Shown here: positions 5,649-12,664 of the stretch, in pieces | How the letters are laid out: each line of letters starts with the position of its first letter | Numbering within the stretch: the stretch's first letter is position 1 | From: an uncultured Prevotella sp. | GTDB lineage: Bacteria; Bacteroidota; Bacteroidia; Bacteroidales; Bacteroidaceae | NCBI GenBank assembly: GCA_902491375.1 | Contig: CABUHE010000033.1 | Coordinates: 1-19,778 of the forward strand | DNA: 19,778 bases | Reading direction: 5' to 3' | The notes under the pieces: model-generated | What the model saw: only the letters and a program-made list of their open reading frames with translations | Databases searched by the model: none | Told to the model about the DNA's origin: nothing | Made by a program: the position numbers and the translations under genes

Positions 5649-8600
5649 TTAATTTATCTTATACCCCAGTGCCTCATTGCCCTTAATGAAGCCTATAAGC
5701 TCACGGCACACATCCACTTTCCCGACACGGCTGAACAGAGTCAGCGGTCTTGTAGATACGCCATCGTTCACCATAAAGAACAGCTGCGTGTTGCCGGGAC
5801 AGTCTTTTATCACCGTTACAAGGTCTGACACGGTTGTATCATCGATAAGAGCCGCATCTACAGATATTGTCAGACGCTCTATCTGCAAATCCTTGACAGT
5901 CTGAAGATACTGTATGTCCGTAACTCGCATCTCCGTCATGTCGCTGCCGCGGAAACGCTGAACGAACTGTGCCTTAACCATGACCGTACTGCCTTCTACA
6001 AGCATTCCTTTCCACTTGCCCCACTCCTCGCCGAAGAAAGCCAGCTCGCCGGAGCCTTCAAAGTCTTCTATCGTGACAAAACCGCAGGGCTTGCCAGTCT
6101 TTGTGAAACGGCTGCGCACCATAGTAACGATACCGCCCAACAGAACTTCCTGCTTCTTCGACAGTTCCTGTTTGTCAGCAAGTTCGGCGCAATGGGTATT
6201 ACACATATTGTTGAGAATTACCTCAAAGTCGTCAAGCGGATGAGCAGACAGGTAGATACCCACCAGGTCGCGCTCACGGTTCAGCTTCTCTATCGTGCTC
6301 CATGTTTCTCCTTCTGGCACCGGAGGAGTAGCAATGTCAACATCATCGACACCTCCAAAGAGAGAGTTCTGAGCCGCATTCTTCTCCTGTTGATAAAGAT
6401 ATCCGTAACGTATGAGGGTATCGAGGAAACCTTCTCCTTTTGCATTGCGTCCAAAATAGCTCTCACGCTTTATATTGAAACTGTCAAGACCTCCGCTAAG
6501 CGCAAGACTTTCAATGCATTTACGGTTGCAGGCCGCAAGGTTTACACGCTCAACCAGGTCGAACACACTCTTATAAGGGCCGTTCTTCTCACGCTCTTCT
6601 ATAATTGCTTCGGCAGCCGCCGCGCCCATGCCTTTTATCGCAGCAAGGCCAAAACGGATTGCTCCCTGCTTGTTCACGCTGAACTTCTGGCGGCTCTCGT
6701 TTACATCCGGGCCGAGTGTCTTTATACCCATAGACTTACATTCGTCCATGAGTTTTGTTATTTCACTTATGTTTGCAAGGTTCCGGCTCATGTTGGCCGC
6801 CATGTATTCAGCCGGATAATGAGCCTTGAGATACGCCGTCTGATAAGCCACCCACGAGTAACACGTAGCGTGACTCTTATTGAACGCGTAGCTGGCAAAT
6901 TTCTTCCAGTCTTCCCATATCTTATGAAGCACCTCGTGCTTGTAGCCGTTTTTCTCACCGCCTTCATAGAAAAGTCCCTCCAAGTGGTTCATCTTCTCTA
7001 TCTGTTTCTTACCCATCGCCTTACGCAGTGTGTCGCTCTGACCTCGCGTAAAGCCTGCAAGCTGGCGGCTGAGCAGCATGACCTGCTCCTGATAGACGGT
7101 GATTCCGTACGTGTCTTTGAGATATTTCTCCATGCAAGGAATATCGTACGTTATCTTTGACGGGTCACGCTTACGCTCAATGAACTGAGGAATATAGTCC
7201 ATAGGACCCGGTCGATAGAGGGCGTTCATGGCTATAAGATCCTCGAAGACGGTAGGATGAAGCTCGCGAAGATACTTCTGCATACCTGCCGACTCAAACT
7301 GGAACGTACCTATCGTGCGGCCTTCACTGTACAGTTTATATGTCTCAGGATCGTCAATAGGTATCTTGTCAAGGTCTATTACCTTTCCTGTTGTAAGCCT
7401 TATGTTCTCGACTGCCTCTTTAAGAATGGAAAGAGTCTTCAGTCCGAGGAAGTCCATCTTGATAAGTCCGGTCTCCTCAATCACGCTGCCTTCATACTGC
7501 GTGCAGAGCAGCTTACTGCCCGTTTCCTTATCCTCGGCGGTAGACACCGGCACCCAATCGCTTATAGGGTCGCGGCAAATGATTGTACCGCAGGCGTGAA
7601 TACCAGTGTTTCGCACGTTGCCCTCAAGCATTTTGGCATACTCAATAGTCTCATGCAGACGCGGATCAGGCGAAGCCTCAGCCTCGCGAAGCTCCTTTAC
7701 GCACTTGATAGCATTCGTGAGGTTCATCTTCAAACCGTCAGGCAGACGGTCAGGAATAGCCTTACACAGGCGGTTTGACTCCTCAAGAGGAAGTTTCTCG
7801 ACACGGGCGACGTCCTTGATTGCAAGCTTTGTCGCCATTGTGCCGTATGTAATAATATGTGCGACCTTATCGGCACCGTACTTCTCTGTAACCCATTCAA
7901 GCACCTTGCCACGTCCGTCATCATCGAAGTCTGTATCAATATCAGGCAAAGAGATACGGTCAGGGTTAAGGAAACGCTCAAACAGAAGGTCATATTTAAT
8001 AGGGTCAATCTTCGTAATACCCAAGCAATAAGCTACAACAGAACCTGCCGCACTACCACGACCAGGGCCTACCATAACTCCAAGCTTGTCGCGTGCGGAG
8101 TTGATGAAATCCTGCACGATAAGGAAGTAGCCAGGGAAACCCATCGTCTTCATGATATAAAGCTCGAACTTCACACGCTCGGCAACATCCTCAGGAAGCG
8201 GATCTCCGTATAAGCGGCGCGCTCCTTCATAAGCCAGTTTGGCAAGATAGTCAGCCTCAAACTTTATCCTATATATCTTGTCATAGCCTCCAAGCTTCTG
8301 TATCTTCTTCTCACCCTCCTCGCGCGACAGCACGACATTGCCGTTCTCGTCTTGCGTAAACTCGTCGTAAAGCTGCTCTTCCGTAAAACGTTTGCGGTAA
8401 TCTTCCTCTGTGCCGAACTCCTCAGGTATAGGGAAGAACGGCATAATCGGGGCGTGGTCGATGCTGTAAGTCTCTACCTTATCAAGCACTTCGCACGTGT
8501 TGGCAAGTGCTTCAGGAATGTCAGCAAACACCTCGTTCATCTCGGCACGCGTCTTGAACCACTCCTGCTTTGAGTAAAGCATACGGTTAGGGTCGTCAAG

Positions 8601-9353
8601 GTCTTTGTTGGTTGACAGACAGAGAAGACGATCGTGAGCCTCAGCGTTATCCTCATCAACGAAATGGCAGTCGTTGGTACATACCACTTTAATGCCGTAT
8701 TTCTCGGCAAACTGCATCAGCACCTTGTTCGCTTTCTGCTGTAAAGGATATGTCTCGCGGTTGGCTCGTATGTGAGGATCTTTCACCTGATGGCGCTGCA
8801 ACTCCAGATAATAGTCGTCGCCGAAGACGCGCTTGTACCACTGCACAGCCTCCTCCGCGCCCGCAAGGTCGCCCTTGAGAATCTTGGCAGGCACCTCGCC
8901 GGCTATACATGCCGAGCAGACAATAAGTCCCTCGTGGTATGTCTCAAGGTCAGCGCGGTCGGTACGTGGACGCATATAGAATCCGTCAACCCATGCACGG
9001 CTGACAAGTTTGATAAGATTCTTGTAACCCTTATAGTTCTTAGCAAGAACAATAAGGTGATAACCGCCCTGGTCGCCCTGGTCTTTCACCTTATCGGCCT
9101 TGGTGCGGCGTGCAACGTACATCTCACATCCCAATATCGGCTTGAACTCAGGCTTGCCCTGCTCTTTCAGTTCGCCGTTCTTCTTCTTACAGTAATTGAA
9201 GAACTCCTTGATGCCCATCATGTTGCCGTGATCGGTAACAGCCATGCCTCGCATACCGTCAGCAATGGCCTTGTCGACAAGTTTTTTAACGCTTGCCTGA
9301 CCATCAAGAATACTGTAATATGTATGTACGTGTAAATGAACGAAATCTTGCAT
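5649..9353 (-). CDS. dnaE: DNA polymerase III alpha subunit
   Basis: The 1234-residue product is the replicative C-family polymerase that copies chromosomal DNA in the holoenzyme. The N-terminal PHP domain opens VHLHVHTYYS (5-14) and continues with VTDHGN (39-44), LGCEMYV (74-80) and CTNDCHF (225-231), so its metal-binding residues look largely kept. The palm holds GPGRGSAAGS (429-438) and the catalytic aspartates in PDIDTDFDDDGRG (470-482; D473 and D475 by alignment to the family motif). Downstream are the helix-hairpin-helix region (IKGMGAAAAEAIIEER) and an OB-fold (VLLGGIVTMVRSRFTKTGKP). Length and order fit a bacterial DnaE1-type enzyme without an intein. It has an excellent promoter at 9385-9416 and a leader of only about 25 nt. 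trxA follows. Confidence 0.97.
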   Translation of the reverse strand: MQDFVHLHVHTYYSILDGQASVKKLVDKAIADGMRGMAVTDHGNMMGIKEFFNYCKKKNGELKEQGKPEFKPILGCEMYVARRTKADKVKDQGDQGGYHLIVLAKNYKGYKNLIKLVSRAWVDGFYMRPRTDRADLETYHEGLIVCSACIAGEVPAKILKGDLAGAEEAVQWYKRVFGDDYYLELQRHQVKDPHIRANRETYPLQQKANKVLMQFAEKYGIKVVCTNDCHFVDEDNAEAHDRLLCLSTNKDLDDPNRMLYSKQEWFKTRAEMNEVFADIPEALANTCEVLDKVETYSIDHAPIMPFFPIPEEFGTEEDYRKRFTEEQLYDEFTQDENGNVVLSREEGEKKIQKLGGYDKIYRIKFEADYLAKLAYEGARRLYGDPLPEDVAERVKFELYIMKTMGFPGYFLIVQDFINSARDKLGVMVGPGRGSAAGSVVAYCLGITKIDPIKYDLLFERFLNPDRISLPDIDTDFDDDGRGKVLEWVTEKYGADKVAHIITYGTMATKLAIKDVARVEKLPLEESNRLCKAIPDRLPDGLKMNLTNAIKCVKELREAEASPDPRLHETIEYAKMLEGNVRNTGIHACGTIICRDPISDWVPVSTAEDKETGSKLLCTQYEGSVIEETGLIKMDFLGLKTLSILKEAVENIRLTTGKVIDLDKIPIDDPETYKLYSEGRTIGTFQFESAGMQKYLRELHPTVFEDLIAMNALYRPGPMDYIPQFIERKRDPSKITYDIPCMEKYLKDTYGITVYQEQVMLLSRQLAGFTRGQSDTLRKAMGKKQIEKMNHLEGLFYEGGEKNGYKHEVLHKIWEDWKKFASYAFNKSHATCYSWVAYQTAYLKAHYPAEYMAANMSRNLANISEITKLMDECKSMGIKTLGPDVNESRQKFSVNKQGAIRFGLAAIKGMGAAAAEAIIEEREKNGPYKSVFDLVERVNLAACNRKCIESLALSGGLDSFNIKRESYFGRNAKGEGFLDTLIRYGYLYQQEKNAAQNSLFGGVDDVDIATPPVPEGETWSTIEKLNRERDLVGIYLSAHPLDDFEVILNNMCNTHCAELADKQELSKKQEVLLGGIVTMVRSRFTKTGKPCGFVTIEDFEGSGELAFFGEEWGKWKGMLVEGSTVMVKAQFVQRFRGSDMTEMRVTDIQYLQTVKDLQIERLTISVDAALIDDTTVSDLVTVIKDCPGNTQLFFMVNDGVSTRPLTLFSRVGKVDVCRELIGFIKGNEALGYKIN

Positions 9354-9384
9354 TATAGAAAATCGAAGTAGTCACTTGGAGGTT

Positions 9385-9416
9385 CAAAGTTAAGGCGAAA
9401 AAACGAAACTGCCAAA
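9385..9416 (-). promoter_or_regulatory. dnaE promoter
   Basis: On the minus strand the sequence reads TTTG (complement of 9413-9416), a 20-nt spacer, then TAACTTTG (complement of 9385-9392). Both boxes and the spacing match the Bacteroidetes housekeeping consensus exactly. The predicted transcript starts roughly 25 nt before the dnaE ATG. Confidence 0.8.
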
Positions 9417-9666
9417 ATATTAATGTGAAAAAATCAAACGCTTAGCTTTACATCATCGCCAAAGCGTTGTATGACAACAGGTTCGTAGATGTTAAGTTTT
9501 CTTAACCGCTGAAACATTAACTCAACAGGAATCCAGCCGTAGCCAACTTACAACAGAACTGAAAGAAAAGAATGAAGAAATCAGCATAAAACGCAACTGA
9601 CTGAAACCCAGAGTCTTACAGAAATCTGTCTGTTTTTACTACGTTTCTCACGGCAAGAACTGAAAC

Positions 9667-9754
9667 AAAAGGGCATCTTTTACACGGCAAAAGACAGTCT
9701 TTTACAAAACAAGACATGCCATTTTACAACAAGAAAGGTCATGAAAAGCGGCTA
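9667..9754. repeat. Array of 22-bp-spaced palindromic units (copy B)
   Basis: Units start at 9667, 9689, 9711 and 9733, each 22 bp apart. The second has the perfect dyad AAAAGACAGTCTTTT; the first (AAAAGGGCATCTTTT) differs by one pair; the third and fourth are degenerate. The post-core spacer ACA(A/C) is shared by the first three units and by unit three of the array at 5003-5090. Confidence 0.6.
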
Positions 9755-9900
9755 ACTTGAGTGCGAACAACATTATTACAACTTAAAAGAAACACCTTTC
9801 GCGAAACTCGACTGTAATTCAAATGAATCTCATCAATTAAATCATATTCTATTTTACAAAAAACGAATGTAAATGTTTAAGACTTTATTAAGCATGACTT

Positions 9901-10020
9901 TAAGACAAAAGTTTTCAACTCAAGAACTAATAATGACTAAAAGGAGAAAACTTAACGGCTGGTTTACGTCTTAATGTCAACAAGACAAAATAAGACAAAA
10001 GTTGAATGAATACTAATAAT
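9901..10020. repeat. Direct repeats 90 bp apart
   Basis: TAAGACAAAAGTT occurs at 9901-9913 and 9991-10003, each followed within about 15 bases by ACTAATAAT (9926-9934 and 10012-10020). A ten-base tandem (CAAGACAAAA, TAAGACAAAA) lies at 9981-10000. The second copy overlaps the stop codon of the next gene (10013-10015). The sequence is AT-rich, so partial chance similarity is possible. Confidence 0.4.
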
Positions 10021-10483
10021 TATCGAGAATCTTCTTTATTTTCCTACGGCGTTTCGCCTTCTTTTTGCCCTTAAAATCAAAGATACCCATGAGGTCAAGA
10101 CCTGATACACTCGGCCTTGTCAGGTTATCAAACATTTCTACATTCTTATATTTGAAATTAATCTTCGGCTTATGTCCGATAATCACCACCTCGTCAAGAC
10201 TCCGCCTGTTAGGCAGCAGCCAGATGCTGTCGGGCAACTCACTCTTGCTGAGCGTCAGACTCTCATAGCCCTGCCTTGTAAGCGTAACGCTGTTGAACTC
10301 GCCATTAATGAAAAAACGTCCGACGCTGTCCGTCTTTACAATACCGTTTGGATTGACGTAAACTGACACTCCGGCAATCTGCCGCTTCGTCTCCAAATCG
10401 AGTACAACGGCTGAATACTGAGCGTGGCAAATGTCAACGCAAGCCCAAAACGAGAATAGAACTATGTAAATAAAACGGCTCAT
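10013..10483 (-). CDS. Small secreted protein with CarboxypepD_reg-like domain
   Basis: The 156-residue product has a signal peptide (1-21, hydrophobic IYIVLFSFWACV, ending CHA-Q). Residues about 22-92 look like the carboxypeptidase-regulatory-like beta-sandwich (RQIAGVSVYVNPNGIVKTDS, then GRFFINGEF, then LTRQGYESLTL) that begins many SusC/TonB-dependent receptors. It is followed by SLDEVVIIGHKPK (95-107), which resembles the segment just before a receptor plug. Instead of a plug and barrel, the protein ends in a strongly basic tail (KGKKKAKRRRKIKK). Function is unknown. It sits between dnaE and the divergent psd operon and has its own promoter. It may be a stand-alone periplasmic protein or the remnant of a larger one; the intact signal peptide and promoter favour a working gene. 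Confidence 0.75.
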   Translation of the reverse strand: MSRFIYIVLFSFWACVDICHAQYSAVVLDLETKRQIAGVSVYVNPNGIVKTDSVGRFFINGEFNSVTLTRQGYESLTLSKSELPDSIWLLPNRRSLDEVVIIGHKPKINFKYKNVEMFDNLTRPSVSGLDLMGIFDFKGKKKAKRRRKIKKILDNY

Positions 10484-10500
10484 ATAGAGTTATATTTGTA

Positions 10501-10532
10501 CAAATGTAGTCAAATATCCCGATAAATATAAA
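10501..10532 (-). promoter_or_regulatory. Promoter of the CarboxypepD_reg-like gene
   Basis: TACATTTG (complement of 10501-10508) matches the -7 consensus, with TTTA (complement of 10529-10532) 20 nt upstream, one base off the -33 TTTG. The start codon at 10483 is only about 18 bases after the -7 box, so the leader would be very short. A perfect palindrome TTTGTACAAA (10495-10504) overlaps the box. Confidence 0.55.
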
Positions 10533-10620
10533 AGTTTAAACATGTTTTCATATTGTTTCAAACAGAGTAACACGAAAAGCCATTGTCTACAAGCCAATAA
10601 GTAAAGAAAAATATGAAAAA

Positions 10621-10652
10621 TTTGGGTAATAAATAAAAAAGGAGTAACTTTG
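10621..10652 (+). promoter_or_regulatory. Promoter of the psd-pssA operon
   Basis: TTTG (10621-10624), a 20-nt spacer and TAACTTTG (10645-10652) match the Bacteroidetes consensus exactly. The ATG of psd follows 28 bases after the -7 box, and no Shine-Dalgarno is visible, which is common in this phylum. Confidence 0.8.
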
Positions 10653-10680
10653 CACAAATTTTTGTACGTCAACGTTTACT

Positions 10681-11370
10681 ATGGGAAGAAGAATAAGAAA
10701 ACTTAAGAATGTAAGGCTTCACCGCGAGGGTACGGACACACTGGTTTACGGACTGGTTGCCATCGTTGCCGTGGCTATGATTCTTTGGGTTTATGTGGAC
10801 TGCAAAGCATTTTTCTGGTCGTTCATTGTAGTTTTCGGAACGATATATGCTATTGTTGTAAACTTCTTCCGTTGCCCCAAACGCTACTACGACGGTGAAA
10901 CGGAGAAAATAGTAGTGGCTCCGGCCGACGGCAAAGTGGTCGTGATAGAAGAAGTAGAGGAAAACGAATACTTCCACGACAAACGCCTAATGATAAGCAT
11001 TTTCATGAGTCTTTTCAATGTTCATGCCAACTGGTTCCCAGTAGACGGCAAGGTGAAATTTGTACACCACCAGAACGGCAACTACCACAAAGCATGGCTG
11101 CCGAAAGCCAGCGAGGAGAACGAACACGCTGACATAATGCTCGAAACTCCCGAAGGCACAGAGATATTGTGCCGACAGATAGCCGGAGCTGTGGCACGCC
11201 GCATAGTGACTTACGCTAAAGCTGAGGAAGACTGCTATATTGACGAGCATCTAGGATTCATCAAATTCGGCTCGCGCGTCGATGTTTACCTGCCTCTCGG
11301 TACTGAAGTATGTGTAAAAATGGGGCAAAGCACGACAGGCGACAAGACTGTTATAGCAAAGCTTAAATAA
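10681..11370 (+). CDS. psd: Phosphatidylserine decarboxylase family protein
   Basis: This 229-residue membrane enzyme converts phosphatidylserine to phosphatidylethanolamine. Two hydrophobic segments (about 20-39 and 43-62) anchor the N-terminus. The catalytic part starts at VVAPADGKVVVIEE (78-91), with FNVHANWFPVDGKV (112-125) supplying a conserved histidine. Near the C-terminus, FIKFGSRVDVYLP (193-205) holds the Gly197-Ser198 self-cleavage site; Ser198 would become the pyruvoyl group. The short length and FGS cleavage motif place it in the compact family typical of Bacteroidetes and archaea rather than the longer LGST type of E. coli. It is the first gene of an operon with pssA and a DUF4834 gene; pssA makes its substrate. 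Confidence 0.93.
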   Translation: MGRRIRKLKNVRLHREGTDTLVYGLVAIVAVAMILWVYVDCKAFFWSFIVVFGTIYAIVVNFFRCPKRYYDGETEKIVVAPADGKVVVIEEVEENEYFHDKRLMISIFMSLFNVHANWFPVDGKVKFVHHQNGNYHKAWLPKASEENEHADIMLETPEGTEILCRQIAGAVARRIVTYAKAEEDCYIDEHLGFIKFGSRVDVYLPLGTEVCVKMGQSTTGDKTVIAKLK

Positions 11371-11532
11371 AAAACAGTCAGGCCGGAGAAAAGCTGCAAG
11401 CTCATCAACAAAACATACCAGTCTATCTGCAACATATCTATACACCTGCAAATCATTATGCCGCGGAACTTTGAGACACGACGGCCGTAAAGCCGGATAA
11501 AGCCTGACAACAGGCCCGAACAACCGCATCAG

Positions 11533-12240
11533 ATGATAAAAAAACATATACCCAACACCATTACATGCTGCAACCTCATTTCAGGTTGCGTCGCCACGGC
11601 TTTCGCTTTCGGCGGACAGCTCGACATTGCTCTGTTGTTTATCGTAATAGGAGCCGTATTCGACTTCTTCGATGGCATGAGCGCACGCCTGCTGAAAGTA
11701 TCTTCACCGATAGGCAAAGAGCTTGACTCGCTGGCTGACGATGTAACATTCGGTGTAGCACCGGCCACAATGGTATTCTTCGAACTTGGCGTAATGGACT
11801 ACCCAGCATGGCTTGAGCCGGCACGTCATATACTTCCGTTTTTCGCATACATTATGGCTGCGTTCTCTGCTTTACGCCTTGCCAAGTTCAATCTGGACGA
11901 GCGTCAAGCAATGGGTTTTATCGGATTGCCTACACCTGCAAATGCTTTGTTCTGGGGAGGATTGACTGTTGGTGCAGTAAACTTTATTGAATCATCGCCT
12001 TACATGGTGCTCGGCGTACTTGTAATGGTAATCATCAGCAGTCTGCTAATGGTGTCTGAAGTGCCTATGTTTGCATTGAAGTTCAAGCATTGGGGCTGGA
12101 AAGGCAACGAACTGAAATATATTTTCATCATAACCTGCATACCGCTGCTGCTGATTTTCAGAATATCTGCCCTGGCAATAATAATAGCATGGTATGTCAT
12201 TCTTTCAATTTACGATAACACAAAAAGGAACAGACGATGA
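11533..12240 (+). CDS. pssA: CDP-diacylglycerol--serine O-phosphatidyltransferase
   Basis: The 235-residue integral membrane protein joins CDP-diacylglycerol and serine to form phosphatidylserine. The CDP-alcohol phosphatidyltransferase signature is complete: D47-G48, A51-R52, G61, D65 and D69 fit DG-x2-AR-x8-G-x3-D-x3-D. Several hydrophobic helices follow (for example ILPFFAYIMAAFSAL, YMVLGVLVMVIISSLLMV and IFIITCIPLLLIFRI). The start ATG at 11533 lies just before KKHIPNTITCCNLISG, the usual family opening. There are 162 bases between psd and pssA without a convincing promoter or terminator. The stop overlaps the next start in ATGA (12237-12240), so the DUF4834 gene is probably translationally coupled. 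Confidence 0.95.
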   Translation: MIKKHIPNTITCCNLISGCVATAFAFGGQLDIALLFIVIGAVFDFFDGMSARLLKVSSPIGKELDSLADDVTFGVAPATMVFFELGVMDYPAWLEPARHILPFFAYIMAAFSALRLAKFNLDERQAMGFIGLPTPANALFWGGLTVGAVNFIESSPYMVLGVLVMVIISSLLMVSEVPMFALKFKHWGWKGNELKYIFIITCIPLLLIFRISALAIIIAWYVILSIYDNTKRNRR

Positions 12241-12524
12241 TAGCTTTCTTATTCAACTTTATTCTGATTATTATCTTCATTGCTTTCATCGTGGTATGTG
12301 TAGTCGCTTACCGCATTTATCGCTCGTTCCATAACTTAAAGAGAAAGTTCACTTCTGGATTCAAGACAGAGGATAATACGACAGACAGAGGATGGCAACA
12401 AAGCAGCCGTTCTACATGGAGCGATGACGAGACGATTATAGACAGACGCACACCTGACGAGGTAAACCGTAAGATATTCGCAAAGAACGAAGGCGAATAT
12501 GTTGATTTCGAGGAAGAAAAATAA
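12237..12524 (+). CDS. DUF4834 family membrane protein
   Basis: The 95-residue protein has one N-terminal transmembrane helix (about 4-25, FLFNFILIIIFIAFIVVCVV) followed by a basic patch (RIYRSFHNLKRKF) and a polar cytoplasmic-looking tail. The tail contains TPDEVNRKIFAKNEGEYVDF near the C-terminus, the most characteristic part of the Bacteroidetes DUF4834 family. Function is unknown. Its start codon overlaps the pssA stop (ATGA), so it is made with the phosphatidylserine synthase and may assist that pathway; this is inference from position only. Confidence 0.85.
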   Translation: MIAFLFNFILIIIFIAFIVVCVVAYRIYRSFHNLKRKFTSGFKTEDNTTDRGWQQSSRSTWSDDETIIDRRTPDEVNRKIFAKNEGEYVDFEEEK

Positions 12525-12606
12525 GGTATATTTCCGAACTTTAACACGCTCGTTCTGCCCATACCCGACAGCAAAATCAACCTATTGCTTTAGAGAAAAA
12601 GGAAAA

Positions 12607-12629
12607 GGACACGCCGTCACGGCGCATCC
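12607..12629 (-). terminator. Rho-independent terminator of the pectate lyase gene
   Basis: On the minus strand the stem is GGATGCGCCG with CGGCGTGTCC (ten pairs, two of them G-U) around a TGA loop, followed by TTTTCC and then TTTTTCTCT. It begins about 35 bases past the stop codon at 12665. The stem core CGCCG-TCA-CGGCG is at 12612-12624. Confidence 0.8.
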
Positions 12630-12664
12630 CCTCCAAGTAGAAAAATAGAAAATGTTGCATTGCT

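Larger units (their letters stand above)
9354..10012. other. 659-base gene-free region
   Basis: No open frame here looks coding. The stretch contains the dnaE promoter, the second 22-bp-spaced palindrome array (9667-9754), and AT-rich sequence with direct repeats at 9901-10020. I saw no tRNA, riboswitch or rho-independent terminator. About 200 bases (9430-9650) have no feature I can name. Confidence 0.6.

Noticed and set aside
6192..7160. 322-codon plus-strand frame
   Set aside because: It lies wholly antisense to dnaE, whose protein is strongly conserved; the translation shows no domain and is Cys/His/Leu-rich as expected of a shadow frame.
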